Shown one piece after another: positions 6,138-13,816 of a DNA stretch of 17,272 bases. The notes beneath the pieces are model-generated. The model saw nothing but the letters and a program-made list of their open reading frames with translations, did not search any database and was not told where the DNA came from. Every line of letters starts with the position of its first letter. Position 1 is the first letter of the stretch. Location of the stretch: the NCBI GenBank assembly GCA_964459305.1, contig CAYWNA010000278.1:1-17272 (forward strand). The letters run 5' to 3'. This stretch comes from CAYWNA01 sp964459305. GTDB lineage: Bacteria > Planctomycetota > Planctomycetia > Pirellulales > Pirellulaceae. The position numbers and the translations under genes were made by a program.

Positions 6138-8057
6138 CTACGGCCGGAGGCTCTTCAGGTAACGTGTGTTGCCATCCCGGCGGAGCAGTCCGACTCGATC
6201 GAAATGGTCGAGCAACGGCAACGCAAACTTGCGGGTCGTATCCAGAAGATACTTGAATTGGACGCTTTCAAGCTTGCCTTCTTTCTCGATGTATTCAATC
6301 AGAATATTGCGTGCACGGTCCACAGCCTCGCAATGGAACAGCAGGCCTTCCTCCACTCGCACTAGCTTTCCGTGCTCGCGGAGTATCCCCAAGATCTTCC
6401 GGACGGCGTCTGCGTTAGCCCCGATCTTCTCAGTGATTTCCGCTGCCGACGGCGGATGAAACGGCTGTTCGCGGAAGAGCGATTCGATCGTTTCGACGCG
6501 CTCTTGGTCTTCCTCTCGGAAAGTTGGGTTGTGCTCGGATGTCGCAAACCGACCGCTCCGCTCGACAAGGCGCCCCTCGGTCTTCAATTGGGCGATGATC
6601 GCGTCGAGAACGTTGTTGTCCAGGCGGGAATCCGTGCGCAACTGATCGAGGGTGACTCCCAGGCTTTCGGGCGACCGGCGGTGGTAGTCACCGACCAAAT
6701 CTATCACGCGTTCGACCGCGGCTGCCACGGTATCGCGATGCGCGTACAAACCAGGCTTCAGGACGGTGATTCTATTCTGGTCCGTCAGGTCCTGGAGTAT
6801 CGCTTCAACACGGCCGCGGGGCAGTTTCGTGCGGACGGCGAGATCCACCACGCCCGCGGCCAGCGACTGCGCCGTTCGCACGCAGTACTCGACGAATCGG
6901 CTGTCATCAGCAACCGCTTGTGCCCGCTCCTGAAGATCTTCGTGAAGATTGGCGCGTTTGCGTTTCAACTTGCCGGGGATTCCTTCGACGATCATCCCGC
7001 CTCCAACCGTCCGAACCGGCGACTGTGTGCGAAGGATGTACCGGTCACCCGGGCCGGCCACGACCGGCGTGCTGGTCCTTATCTGGACCAAGTGCTCCTC
7101 GCCGGCTCGCATGGCGTCGCCTCTCATCGCGTAAATCGACGCGTTCACTTCCGCCGTACCGGTGTGAAACTTGACGTTCGACCCGTTCTTCAACGTGGCT
7201 TTCTGTCGCGATAGCAGGCGCAGACGACACACAAACCACTGCCCTGCCGAAAAGTAGCCGGGTACGCTCAGCGTGTCCCCGCGGCTGATGGTTCGCTGAT
7301 CCATTTGGCGCACATTGAGTGCGGCGCATTGGCCGGCTTTGACTGTGTCGCTGGTCCGGCCGTAAACCTCGATTCCCCGGATTCGCCCCGTCACCCCGTG
7401 GGGCAGTAGCTCTACCTCGTCGTCGATGTGAGCCGAACCGCTGACGGGGATGCCCGATACCACGGTGCCGTACCCTTTGACGGAAAACGATCGATCCAGA
7501 GGCATTCGAAACACGCCGTCAATTGGTTTCGGCTCGACGGCCTCCATCAGCGCCACCAGTGCTTCGAGGAATGCATCCAGTCCTTCTCCGGTCACGCTGG
7601 AAACCGGGACGACAGGAGCACGTTCGAGGAAGGTCCCTTGAAGGTACTCCCCGACATCGGCGCGGGCAAGTTCCAGTGACTCTGAATCGACGCGGTCGAC
7701 CTTCGTCAGTGCGACCAGCCCGTGCTCGACGCCCAGCAGGGTGAGAATTTCCAAATGCTCGCGCGTCTGAGGCATCACACCGTCGTCGGCGGCCACAACG
7801 AGAAGGACTGCATCCATCCCGACCGCGCCGGCCACCATCGTCTTGACAAAGTTCTCGTGGCCCGGCACGTCGACAATCCCGACCTCGATGTCGGCGATCG
7901 TACACGGGGCAAAGCCGAGATCGATCGACATGCCCCGTTCTTTTTCGGCTTTCAGCCGATCGGTATCGCATCCGGTCAAGCACTTGACCAACGCGGTCTT
8001 ACCGTGGTCGATGTGACCGGCCGTGCCGATCGTAAGGTTGATCTGTTCGGAAGGCAT
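6138..8057 (-). CDS. selB: Selenocysteine-specific translation elongation factor SelB, 639 aa
   Basis: SelB is the GTPase that carries Sec-tRNA to ribosomes paused at an in-frame UGA next to a SECIS hairpin. The G-domain motifs are intact: GHIDHGKT (14-21), DVPGH (63-67) and TKVD (118-121), followed by EF-Tu-like beta-barrel domains (FRMPLDRSFSVKGYGTVVSG; YILRTQSPVRTVGGG). The C-terminal half has the winged-helix repeats that bind SECIS RNA (for example HPPSAAEITEKIGANADAVRKILGILREHGKLVRV, then ILIEYIEKEGKLESVQFKYLLDTTRKFALPLLDHFDRVGLLRR). The length is normal for full-size SelB. It starts 63 bases after the selA stop on the same strand, so the two form an operon. The ATG at 8057 lacks a clear Shine-Dalgarno, but the protein begins correctly there. 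Its presence supports UGA recoding in this genome. Confidence 0.97.
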   Translation of the reverse strand: MPSEQINLTIGTAGHIDHGKTALVKCLTGCDTDRLKAEKERGMSIDLGFAPCTIADIEVGIVDVPGHENFVKTMVAGAVGMDAVLLVVAADDGVMPQTREHLEILTLLGVEHGLVALTKVDRVDSESLELARADVGEYLQGTFLERAPVVPVSSVTGEGLDAFLEALVALMEAVEPKPIDGVFRMPLDRSFSVKGYGTVVSGIPVSGSAHIDDEVELLPHGVTGRIRGIEVYGRTSDTVKAGQCAALNVRQMDQRTISRGDTLSVPGYFSAGQWFVCRLRLLSRQKATLKNGSNVKFHTGTAEVNASIYAMRGDAMRAGEEHLVQIRTSTPVVAGPGDRYILRTQSPVRTVGGGMIVEGIPGKLKRKRANLHEDLQERAQAVADDSRFVEYCVRTAQSLAAGVVDLAVRTKLPRGRVEAILQDLTDQNRITVLKPGLYAHRDTVAAAVERVIDLVGDYHRRSPESLGVTLDQLRTDSRLDNNVLDAIIAQLKTEGRLVERSGRFATSEHNPTFREEDQERVETIESLFREQPFHPPSAAEITEKIGANADAVRKILGILREHGKLVRVEEGLLFHCEAVDRARNILIEYIEKEGKLESVQFKYLLDTTRKFALPLLDHFDRVGLLRRDGNTRYLKSLRP

Positions 8058-8120
8058 GTTGGGTTACTCGAATGGTGTAGTCTTTCGCGAATGAGTCAAT
8101 CGCAGTTCATACGCCATCGA

Positions 8121-9551
8121 TCATTCGTCATTCATAGCTTCCTCTGGCTTCAAAGCCTCAAGCAGCGCCTGGATCACGACCTCCTCGTCGCCGTCCAGAA
8201 GTGTCCGCGGATCCAGCAGCACACGATCCTTCCGAATCCGCGCGAAAACGGGTGGTGTGTTGCGTCGCAGGCCGGCTGCTATTTCGTCCGGTTTCATTGT
8301 TTTCGAGCTGATTTCCACAAGACGTGTCGGCAAGTTCTGTGTGGGCAGGGAACCGCTGCCCATCTGAGAGTGGCCGTCGAGGGTTCGGACCGCCGCCTCT
8401 CCGACCTGGTCAGCTACCGCGTGAGCGATTCGCTCTGCCTGTTCGGCCAAATCCGAAGGGCGTCGGCGAAGCATGCGAAGTGTGGGCACCTCCTGCAAAG
8501 CTCGCGTCTGATCGAGAAACAGAGTGAGTGTCGCCTCCAAAGCCGCGAACGTGAGTTTTCCAACGCGGACGATTCGGGCAAACGGGTTCTTTCTGACCCG
8601 CTGTATCAGATCCGCCTTGCCCAAGATGATTCCGCCTTGGCAAGCGCCGATCAGCTTATCCGCACTGCACGAGATGAGGTCCGCGCCGGTTCGAACCGAT
8701 TCGGGCAACGTGGGTTCGCGTTCGAATCCGAACTGCGAGAAATCGACCAGCGGACCGGCGCCGACGTCGTCGAACATAATCAGGTCGTGGGCATGCGCGA
8801 TTTCGACCAGCTTGTCCAGCGCGACTTCCGAGGTGAAACCGGAAATCTTGTAGTTGCTCGGATGGACGCGCATGATGGCTGCGGTATTTTCGGTAATGGC
8901 ATTTTCGTAGTCTCTTGGGTGGGTCTTGTTGGTCGTGCCTACTTCGACCAACTTTGCGCCGCTGGCCTCCATGACATCGGGCAGTCGAAACGCACCGCCG
9001 ATTTCAACAAGCTGTCCGCGCGAGACGATCACCTCCTTGCCGTCGGCTATCGTGTTCAAGACGATTGACGTCGCGGCCGCGTTGTTATTGACCACGGTCC
9101 CGGCCTCGGCCCCGGTCAGTTGCTGGAGAAGCCAATCAATCTTCGCATCGCGTCGGGAGCGACGGCCGGTTTCGATGTCGGCCTGCACCAACGAATAGCC
9201 GGTTAGTTCCTGCTTGATCTCGCGCAACGCGCGTTCCGGCAGGACGGCCCGTCCCAAGGCCGTGTGCAGGATGATGCCCGTGCCGTTGATCACTCGCGCG
9301 TAATGCGGCCGCATCGCATACTGAATGTGTTCTCTGGCGCGGTCGAGGATTTCGCAACGCAGTGCCTCCGTGTCGACATCTTCGATCGGTTCGGTCAACA
9401 GCTTTCTTCGAGTCACTTCGACCGAAGCACGAACCGCATCCACAACAATCGTGCGGGGCACCTCCTTGGAGCATGGGATTTCCAATGCCTCCGGAAGGAG
9501 GGCGTCGACCGAGGGTATCTTTCGTAGCAGAGTCTGCTTTGAGGGTGCCAT
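8121..9551 (-). CDS. selA: L-seryl-tRNA(Sec) selenium transferase SelA, 476 aa
   Basis: SelA converts Ser-tRNA(Sec) to Sec-tRNA(Sec) using selenophosphate and PLP, as a large cytosolic ring complex. The sequence has the expected N-terminal helices (LLRKIPSVDALLPEAL), the conserved NGTGIILHTALGRAVLPE and GYSLVQADIETGRRSRRD motifs, NNNAAAT, and the PLP region with the Schiff-base lysine in SADKLIGACQGGIILGK (Lys299 with this start). The frame stays open 25 codons further upstream (to 9626), but ATG 9551 matches the family N-terminus and has GGA about 9 bases upstream. It is the first gene of selA-selB. Its 5' side overlaps the antisense porin remnant. The sequence looks fully functional. Confidence 0.96.
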   Translation of the reverse strand: MAPSKQTLLRKIPSVDALLPEALEIPCSKEVPRTIVVDAVRASVEVTRRKLLTEPIEDVDTEALRCEILDRAREHIQYAMRPHYARVINGTGIILHTALGRAVLPERALREIKQELTGYSLVQADIETGRRSRRDAKIDWLLQQLTGAEAGTVVNNNAAATSIVLNTIADGKEVIVSRGQLVEIGGAFRLPDVMEASGAKLVEVGTTNKTHPRDYENAITENTAAIMRVHPSNYKISGFTSEVALDKLVEIAHAHDLIMFDDVGAGPLVDFSQFGFEREPTLPESVRTGADLISCSADKLIGACQGGIILGKADLIQRVRKNPFARIVRVGKLTFAALEATLTLFLDQTRALQEVPTLRMLRRRPSDLAEQAERIAHAVADQVGEAAVRTLDGHSQMGSGSLPTQNLPTRLVEISSKTMKPDEIAAGLRRNTPPVFARIRKDRVLLDPRTLLDGDEEVVIQALLEALKPEEAMNDE

Positions 9552-9607
9552 AGAAGATATTCCATTTGGGAGAGGCCGGTCGCCTTCAGAGCTGCCTGGA
9601 ATCGAGA

Positions 9608-10744
9608 ATGCCCGCCACTCAAGCATTCTATGGCCATTTCGGACACAACATCAAGATGCTCGGAGACACGCTCAAGGTTTATCTAACCGCTACAAAGCGA
9701 ATAAACGCCGATGAACCTGGGGACCGGTTCAACGGCCCGTTGCTGATGAACGACCGCGATGGCGAAGCCATGGTGAATCAGTTGTGGCTTTATGCCGAGA
9801 AGCCGTGCGACACGGGCGGAGAGGGGTTTGACTTGGGGGCACGCGTGGACGTCTTGTTCGGCAGCGATTGGCGTGTGGCGTATGCCTTTGGGTTTGGCCT
9901 GGAGGATCGAATCAACCAGAGCAGAGAACTCTATGGCCTTGCACTCCCACAGTTCTACGTCGAGGCAGGATGGAACAAGTTGTCGATCAAGTTGGGCCGA
10001 ATGGCGGGGATCTTCGGCTACGAGATGATACCCCCAATGGGAAACTTCTTTTACTCGCGCTCCTACCACATCTGCTACACGGAACCACTGTTGATGACCG
10101 GCCTGTTGGCAAAGTATCCATTGACTGACCAATTGACGGCGCATGCGGGCGTTCACCAGGGATATCGACGGTTTGAAAACAATAACGACAAATACAACTT
10201 TCACGGCGGGTTGAAGTGGACGGCCTGTGATGGGATGTACTCGTTCGCCTATGCCCTAGACACGGGGAAAATTGACAATGCCGGCCAGCAGAACCAGTAT
10301 CTTCAGAGTCTCGTGTTGACACTGCAACTGACCGACAACCTGCGATATGCTTGCCACAGCGACCTCGGGATTCTCGATGGCCCGACCCAGTCGGAATGGT
10401 ATGGGATCAGCCAAACCCTCGTCCATACGCTCGACGAGCGATGGTCGGTCGGGGCTCGCATGGAAATCTTCCGCGACGATGACGGGGCGGTCATTTTCGG
10501 CGTGGGCAATTTGCCCAACGCACGTGGTTGGCTGGGTGCGCCGGGATATGCAGGGAACTTCAACGAATTGTCTTTGGGCGTGAACTGGAAGCCGAAGTCC
10601 AACGTCTATGTTCGACCCGAAGTCCGATGGGATTGGTACACGGGCCCGGCAAAGGCGGGCACACCGCCGTACCCGCTTCCGTTTGACAACGGGACCAGTA
10701 GACGCCAGTTCACGCTGGCGGCCGACTTGGTGGTCACTTTCTGA
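9608..10744 (+). pseudogene. Planctomycete-type outer-membrane porin, 5'-truncated
   Basis: From about codon 25 the protein matches planctomycete beta-barrel porins: DRFNGPLLMNDRDGEAMVNQLWLY, FDLGARVDVLFGSDWR, LYGLALPQFYVEAGWNKLSIKLG, then FFYSRSYHICYTEPLLMTGLLAKYPLTDQLT. It ends with alternating strands and a C-terminal phenylalanine (ADLVVTF), typical for BAM-assembled barrels. Relatives have a signal peptide and a longer N-terminal region, both absent here. The first in-frame codons (ATG 9608, or the GTG/ATG-like start at 9566) read MPATQAFYGHFGHNIKM and then join the barrel. The missing 5' end is replaced by the start of the divergent selA. The barrel portion has no stop, so loss appears recent or a short form may still be made, but without a signal peptide it could not reach the outer membrane. 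Confidence 0.7.
9625..9654 (-). promoter_or_regulatory. Candidate promoter of selA-selB
   Basis: On the minus strand TTGATG (9654-9649) and TAGAAT (9630-9625) are separated by 18 bases, a plausible sigma70-type pair matching 4/6 and 5/6 of consensus. It would give a leader of roughly 65 bases before ATG 9551. It lies inside the 5' end of the porin remnant on the other strand. Confidence 0.35.
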
Positions 10745-11472
10745 TCCCGTGGATTCTATTCCGCTTTCTCGCGGTGTTCTTGTGAGAGTCCGCTCCCGGT
10801 CGCGGCCAAACGAAAAAACGTGCCAATCCTCGCCGGTCGCGATGTAGCTTGGTTGATCAGGACGAATAGGCCGTTAATATGGTAACCGTGCATCTTCCTA
10901 CTTGGAGACGCACCTTGGCCGACCGGATACGGCCGTGGGCCGGCGTTCCGGTTGGTACGTTGCACGAGAAACGGCGAGGTAGCACATGTCGTCGCTGACC
11001 TTGAAGACAATCAACCGACCTTTGCAGGCAGTTGCTCCCGTTGGGCTGCAGTACGGCTGAGCCGGATTCCGTCGGTGCTCGTGTCGAGCACCAAGAGAAC
11101 TAACCGGCAACGAACCGAATGCAACTGCGGTAGCCTGGGATGTCTTCAACATAACACCCAGTCGAGCATGGCGTACGATCGAACAGACCGATTGCTGGAA
11201 CGCGCGAACGGCGATTCGCGATTGGCTGACGATGCGCTTTCTCGCTACACACTTTTCTCGGTGACTTTCTCCAGAGTCACATCCTTCGGCCCTTCCACCG
11301 CTCCAAGCGAATTGAACCCGCGGTCCGGTGGGTCCCGACCATCCGGCGAAACTTCGATGCGAGTTGCCGCATCTTCTCTCAAAGCAGGTCGCGACCGGCA
11401 GCGGGGTTCTGCCAAGTGGTGTGATATCACGCACATCACACGTCCGGCATCCCTTTCACTCGGAGAGATCCT
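10745..11472. other. Long leader region upstream of the methyltransferase operon
   Basis: No convincing protein frame on either strand over about 730 bases. Seen here are a perfect 8-bp hairpin GGTGCTCG-TGT-CGAGCACC (11074-11092) without a T-run, a 6-bp hairpin GTGACT/AGTCAC (11261-11280), a weak promoter-like pair TTGATC-16-TAATAT (10853-10880) and an inverted repeat close to the gene start (11419-11441). The length leaves room for regulation of the operon, but none is proven. Confidence 0.45.
11419..11441. promoter_or_regulatory. Operator-like inverted repeat before the operon
   Basis: GTGTGAT (11419-11425) and ATCACAC (11435-11441) are exact reverse complements around 9 bases, with a smaller palindrome GTGATATCAC (11421-11430) nested at the left. 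It sits about 32 bases before the methyltransferase ATG, a usual place for a repressor to bind. The spacing does not fit a CRP site (TGTGA-N6-TCACA). No regulator gene is in the window. Confidence 0.4.
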
Positions 11473-12312
11473 ATGAAAAGCACGGCAGGGATTGGTCTTG
11501 ATGATGTACAGGCGGTCTATAGAGGTCCGGAGGGCGACCTCTGGGAACTTGTGATGGGGCAGCAGATCCACATTGGCGGTTTCCAGTCGTCGATGGACTT
11601 GGCTGAGAGAGCGGGTATCGGCGCGGGCATGTCCGGCGTTGATCTATGCTGCTGCAACGGCGCCGGGATGCGATTCCTAGTTCGCTTCCGAGAGGTGGAC
11701 CGGATGACCGGAGTCGACGCCACTGAAACGGTCGTCGAACGCGGAAAACCGCGGTGTGCCGAAGAGGGGTTCGCCGACCGCATTTCGTTCACGCTGGCCG
11801 ACGTATGCGATAGTGGCCTTGCGGAAAACAGCGCCGATTTTGTCTGGGGCGAAGATGCATGGTGCTACGTGGCCGACAAGGACAAACTCATTGCCGAAGC
11901 GGCACGACTGGTCAAGCCGGACGGCGTGATCGCCTTCACCGATTGGATCGAGGGCACGGCCGGAATGAACGACGAAGAAGCGGAGCGATTCTTGAAGTTC
12001 ATGAAGTTTCCCAACGTCCAGGACGCGGGCGGATATGCGAGTCTGTTGACTGGCAATGGCTGTGAAGTCCTAATCGCCGAGGATACAGGTCGCTTTCCGC
12101 CGTATGTCGATCTCTATTTGAACATGCTGAATATGCAACTGACCTACGACGCCCTTCGAATCATCGGGTTCGACATGGCGTTGATGGAGTTCTTGGGCGG
12201 CGAGATGAACTTCATGCGCGACCTCGCCCACGCTGGCAAGATCGCCCAAGGGATATTCGTTGCTCGGAAGGGCAGCTGGACCCACGGTACTCGGATAGAG
12301 GTGAAAAAATGA
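11473..12312 (+). CDS. Class I SAM-dependent methyltransferase with Cys-rich motif I, 279 aa
   Basis: The Rossmann methyltransferase fold is recognisable: motif I GVDLCCCNG (55-63), the acidic residue ending strand 2 in TGVDATE (D82), then a strand with GEDAWCYV (126-133), and KPDGVIAFTDWIEG (138-151). It resembles glycine/sarcosine or phosphoethanolamine N-methyltransferase relatives in its opening (GPEGDLWELVMGQQIHIGG) and closing (GKIAQGIFVARK). The usual GxGxG is replaced by three consecutive cysteines (59-61), unusual unless these bind a metal or metalloid. The ATG at 11473 follows GGAGA 6 bases upstream. Its TGA overlaps the next start (ATGA at 12309-12312), so it is translationally coupled to the selenoprotein. 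The substrate is unknown; a metalloid, thiol or amine are all possible. Confidence 0.8.
   Translation: MKSTAGIGLDDVQAVYRGPEGDLWELVMGQQIHIGGFQSSMDLAERAGIGAGMSGVDLCCCNGAGMRFLVRFREVDRMTGVDATETVVERGKPRCAEEGFADRISFTLADVCDSGLAENSADFVWGEDAWCYVADKDKLIAEAARLVKPDGVIAFTDWIEGTAGMNDEEAERFLKFMKFPNVQDAGGYASLLTGNGCEVLIAEDTGRFPPYVDLYLNMLNMQLTYDALRIIGFDMALMEFLGGEMNFMRDLAHAGKIAQGIFVARKGSWTHGTRIEVKK
12297..12304 (+). promoter_or_regulatory. Strong ribosome binding site that sets the selenoprotein start at 12309
   Basis: AGAGGTGA inside the end of the methyltransferase gene contains GAGGTGA, a seven-base match to the anti-Shine-Dalgarno. The GAGG core ends 7 bases before ATG 12309, ideal spacing. The later in-frame ATG at 12435 has no comparable site. 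This is the main evidence that translation begins upstream of the in-frame TGA. Confidence 0.8.
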
Positions 12313-13562
12313 CAGACTGCTGTGGCAGGAATAATGACGCGCCGCCTCCCGGTTCGTGAGGGACTACGGAAGCGGCGCCGTGCGCGACCGCTGAGGCCGG
12401 TGGGTCGGAGAGCCCGTGCGTCTGGTTCGGCAACATGATCCAGAACTGCCTGCAATACGCCACAGAGGCCAAAGCGGCAGGTCGGCCGATTGTTGGCATC
12501 ATGTGCGAATACACGCCACGCGAACTGATCATGGCCGCCGGGGGCGTTCCCGTATGCCTGTGTGGAGGGTCGGAAACGACGATCGCGGCGGCCGAGGAAC
12601 ATTTGCCTGCCAATCTCTGCCCGCTCATCAAATCTACTTTCGGCTACCACGTGCAAGAGAATAATCCATTCCTGGAGATGGCAGATTTGGTGGTGGCGGA
12701 AACCACGTGTGATGGCAAGAAGAAGATGTACGAGCTGATGGCCGAATCGCGTCCCATGTACGTACTGGAATTGCCTCAAAAGGCAGACGATCCCGATGCA
12801 CTGGAGCATTGGGTACGGGAGTTGGAGAAGTTCCGCGCCTTTCTGGGGACCCGCTTCGATACGGAAGTCACAGAGGACAAGATTCGCGATGCCATCGGCG
12901 TGATGAACCGCGAACGGGCACTTCGGCGATCGCTGGCGGAGTTCATGACCGGGGATAGCCCACCGCTTAGCGGCAGGCAGTTGCTGGAGTTGAAAAGCAA
13001 CATCTCCGGCATCCTCGCCGATTTCGAGCAATACGAGCGGGCAATTGAGCTTATGGGCGCAAAGCCTCAGGAATGCGATGGGCACAAACCGGTTCGCGTC
13101 CTGATGACGGGCGTGCCGATGGCCCACGGTGCAGAGCGCGTATTGGAGCTGATCGAGAAAGCCGGGGCGCTGGTGGTGTGCATGGAGAACTGCACGGGCC
13201 TAAAACCCATCCTGGAAGACGTGGACGAAACCGCAAGCGACCCGGTGCGCGCACTGGCGGAAAAGTACTTCCATCTGCCGTGCTCAGTCATGACACGGAA
13301 CGATCGTCGGCTGGATACGCTTAAGCTATTGTCCGAGACGTACCGCCCCGAGTGCGTAATCGAATTGATATGGCAGGCTTGCATCACCTACGACATCGAG
13401 TCGCACCGGATCAAACGGTTTGTCGAAAACGAACTGGGGATGCCGTACCTGCGGATTGAAACCGACTATTCACCGTCCGACTCAGCCCGCATTGAAGTAC
13501 GAGTGGAAGCGCTACTGGAAACCGTCCGCTCGCGGCGTGGCGCAGCGAGTTGCTGCGGTTAA
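12309..13562 (+). CDS. Double-cubane-cluster-type protein (YjiM/HgdB family), probable selenoprotein with Sec17, 417 aa
   Basis: From ATG 12309 the frame reads MTDCCGRNNDAPPPGS, then TGA at 12357-12359, then GTTEAAPC and on without further stops to TAA 13560-13562. The body matches the DCCP (E. coli YjiM-like) branch of the 2-hydroxyacyl-CoA dehydratase D/benzoyl-CoA reductase family. Six conserved cysteines suit its [8Fe-9S] double-cubane cluster: GIMC66EYTP, NLC104PLIKS, ETTC134DGKK, ENC295TG, LPC325S, WQAC358ITY. Such proteins are homodimers reduced by an HgdC-type ATPase and catalyse low-potential reductions; physiological substrates are mostly unknown. The start at 12309 is favoured by the ATGA overlap and a strong ribosome site; starting at 12435 would truncate the N-terminal helix. 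The added tail has Cys4, Cys5, Sec17, Cys25 and Cys37, and the protein ends SCCG. Sec rather than stop is inferred from context, with selA-selB nearby. Confidence 0.82.
12360..12392 (+). promoter_or_regulatory. Candidate bacterial SECIS hairpin just after the UGA
   Basis: AGCGG (12371-12375) pairs with CCGCT (12388-12392), and CGC (12376-12378) pairs with GCG (12382-12384). This leaves a 3-base bulge on the 3' side and a small CGU apical loop containing G (12379-12381). The loop lies 19 bases after the UGA, within the usual range for bacterial SECIS elements. The loop is smaller than in E. coli fdhF, so this is a candidate. Confidence 0.5.
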
Positions 13563-13599
13563 GACATAAGCGAACCAATTCAGACTACCCCATAGAATT

Positions 13600-13673
13600 G
13601 TGTGGCACTGCTTGTTTGTCAGCAGTGCTCGACGTGGACGGGAAAACACGGCAACAGGCAAGCCGCGCCACAC
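13600..13673. repeat. Nested inverted repeat between the selenoprotein and the next gene
   Basis: Outer arms 13600-13614 and 13659-13673 pair at 12 of 15 positions (GTGTGGC...GCTTG). Inside, GCACTGCT (13605-13612) pairs perfectly with AGCAGTGC (13621-13628), so two alternative folds compete. A separate 12-bp palindrome CGTTTTAAAACG lies at 13702-13713. No T-run follows. This may be a mobile repeat, or a structure that modulates expression between the two halves of the operon. Confidence 0.6.
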
Positions 13674-13746
13674 TGGAATCGATACAAATGAACCTAATAC
13701 ACGTTTTAAAACGAGTCACTCAGCCACCGTGTACGGCAGGTCGCAG

Positions 13747-13778
13747 ATAATTGCGGACTTTGCGAAGTCCGCAATTAT
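13747..13778. repeat. Perfect 14-bp hairpin upstream of the second dehydratase-family gene
   Basis: ATAATTGCGGACTT (13747-13760) and AAGTCCGCAATTAT (13765-13778) are exact reverse complements around a TGCG loop. It ends 38 bases before ATG 13817. There is no T-run on the plus strand, so it is not a classic terminator. Confidence 0.85.
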
Positions 13779-13816
13779 TACTCCCGGACTTCCCGGTCAA
13801 TTTGCCACATCTTGTC

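Noticed and set aside
6372..7214. 280-codon plus ORF inside selB
   Set aside because: It is antisense to a complete SelB with all GTPase motifs, so it is a shadow. The same applies to 7722-9068 opposite the selA-selB junction.
8140..8170. GGCTTCAAAGCC, resembling a UCA anticodon arm
   Set aside because: It lies inside the selA coding sequence and no acceptor or T-arm surrounds it.
10898..11434. 178-codon minus ORF and 174-codon plus ORF upstream of the methyltransferase
   Set aside because: Neither has recognisable motifs or a ribosome site; composition is Arg/Ser/Cys-rich and the two overlap, typical of chance frames.
12435..13562. Double-cubane protein starting at ATG 12435 with the TGA as a true stop
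   Set aside because: No ribosome site precedes 12435, and the start cuts the family's N-terminal helix. The upstream ATG has a strong site and overlaps the previous stop like the other operon junctions. It remains the main alternative if Sec is disproved.
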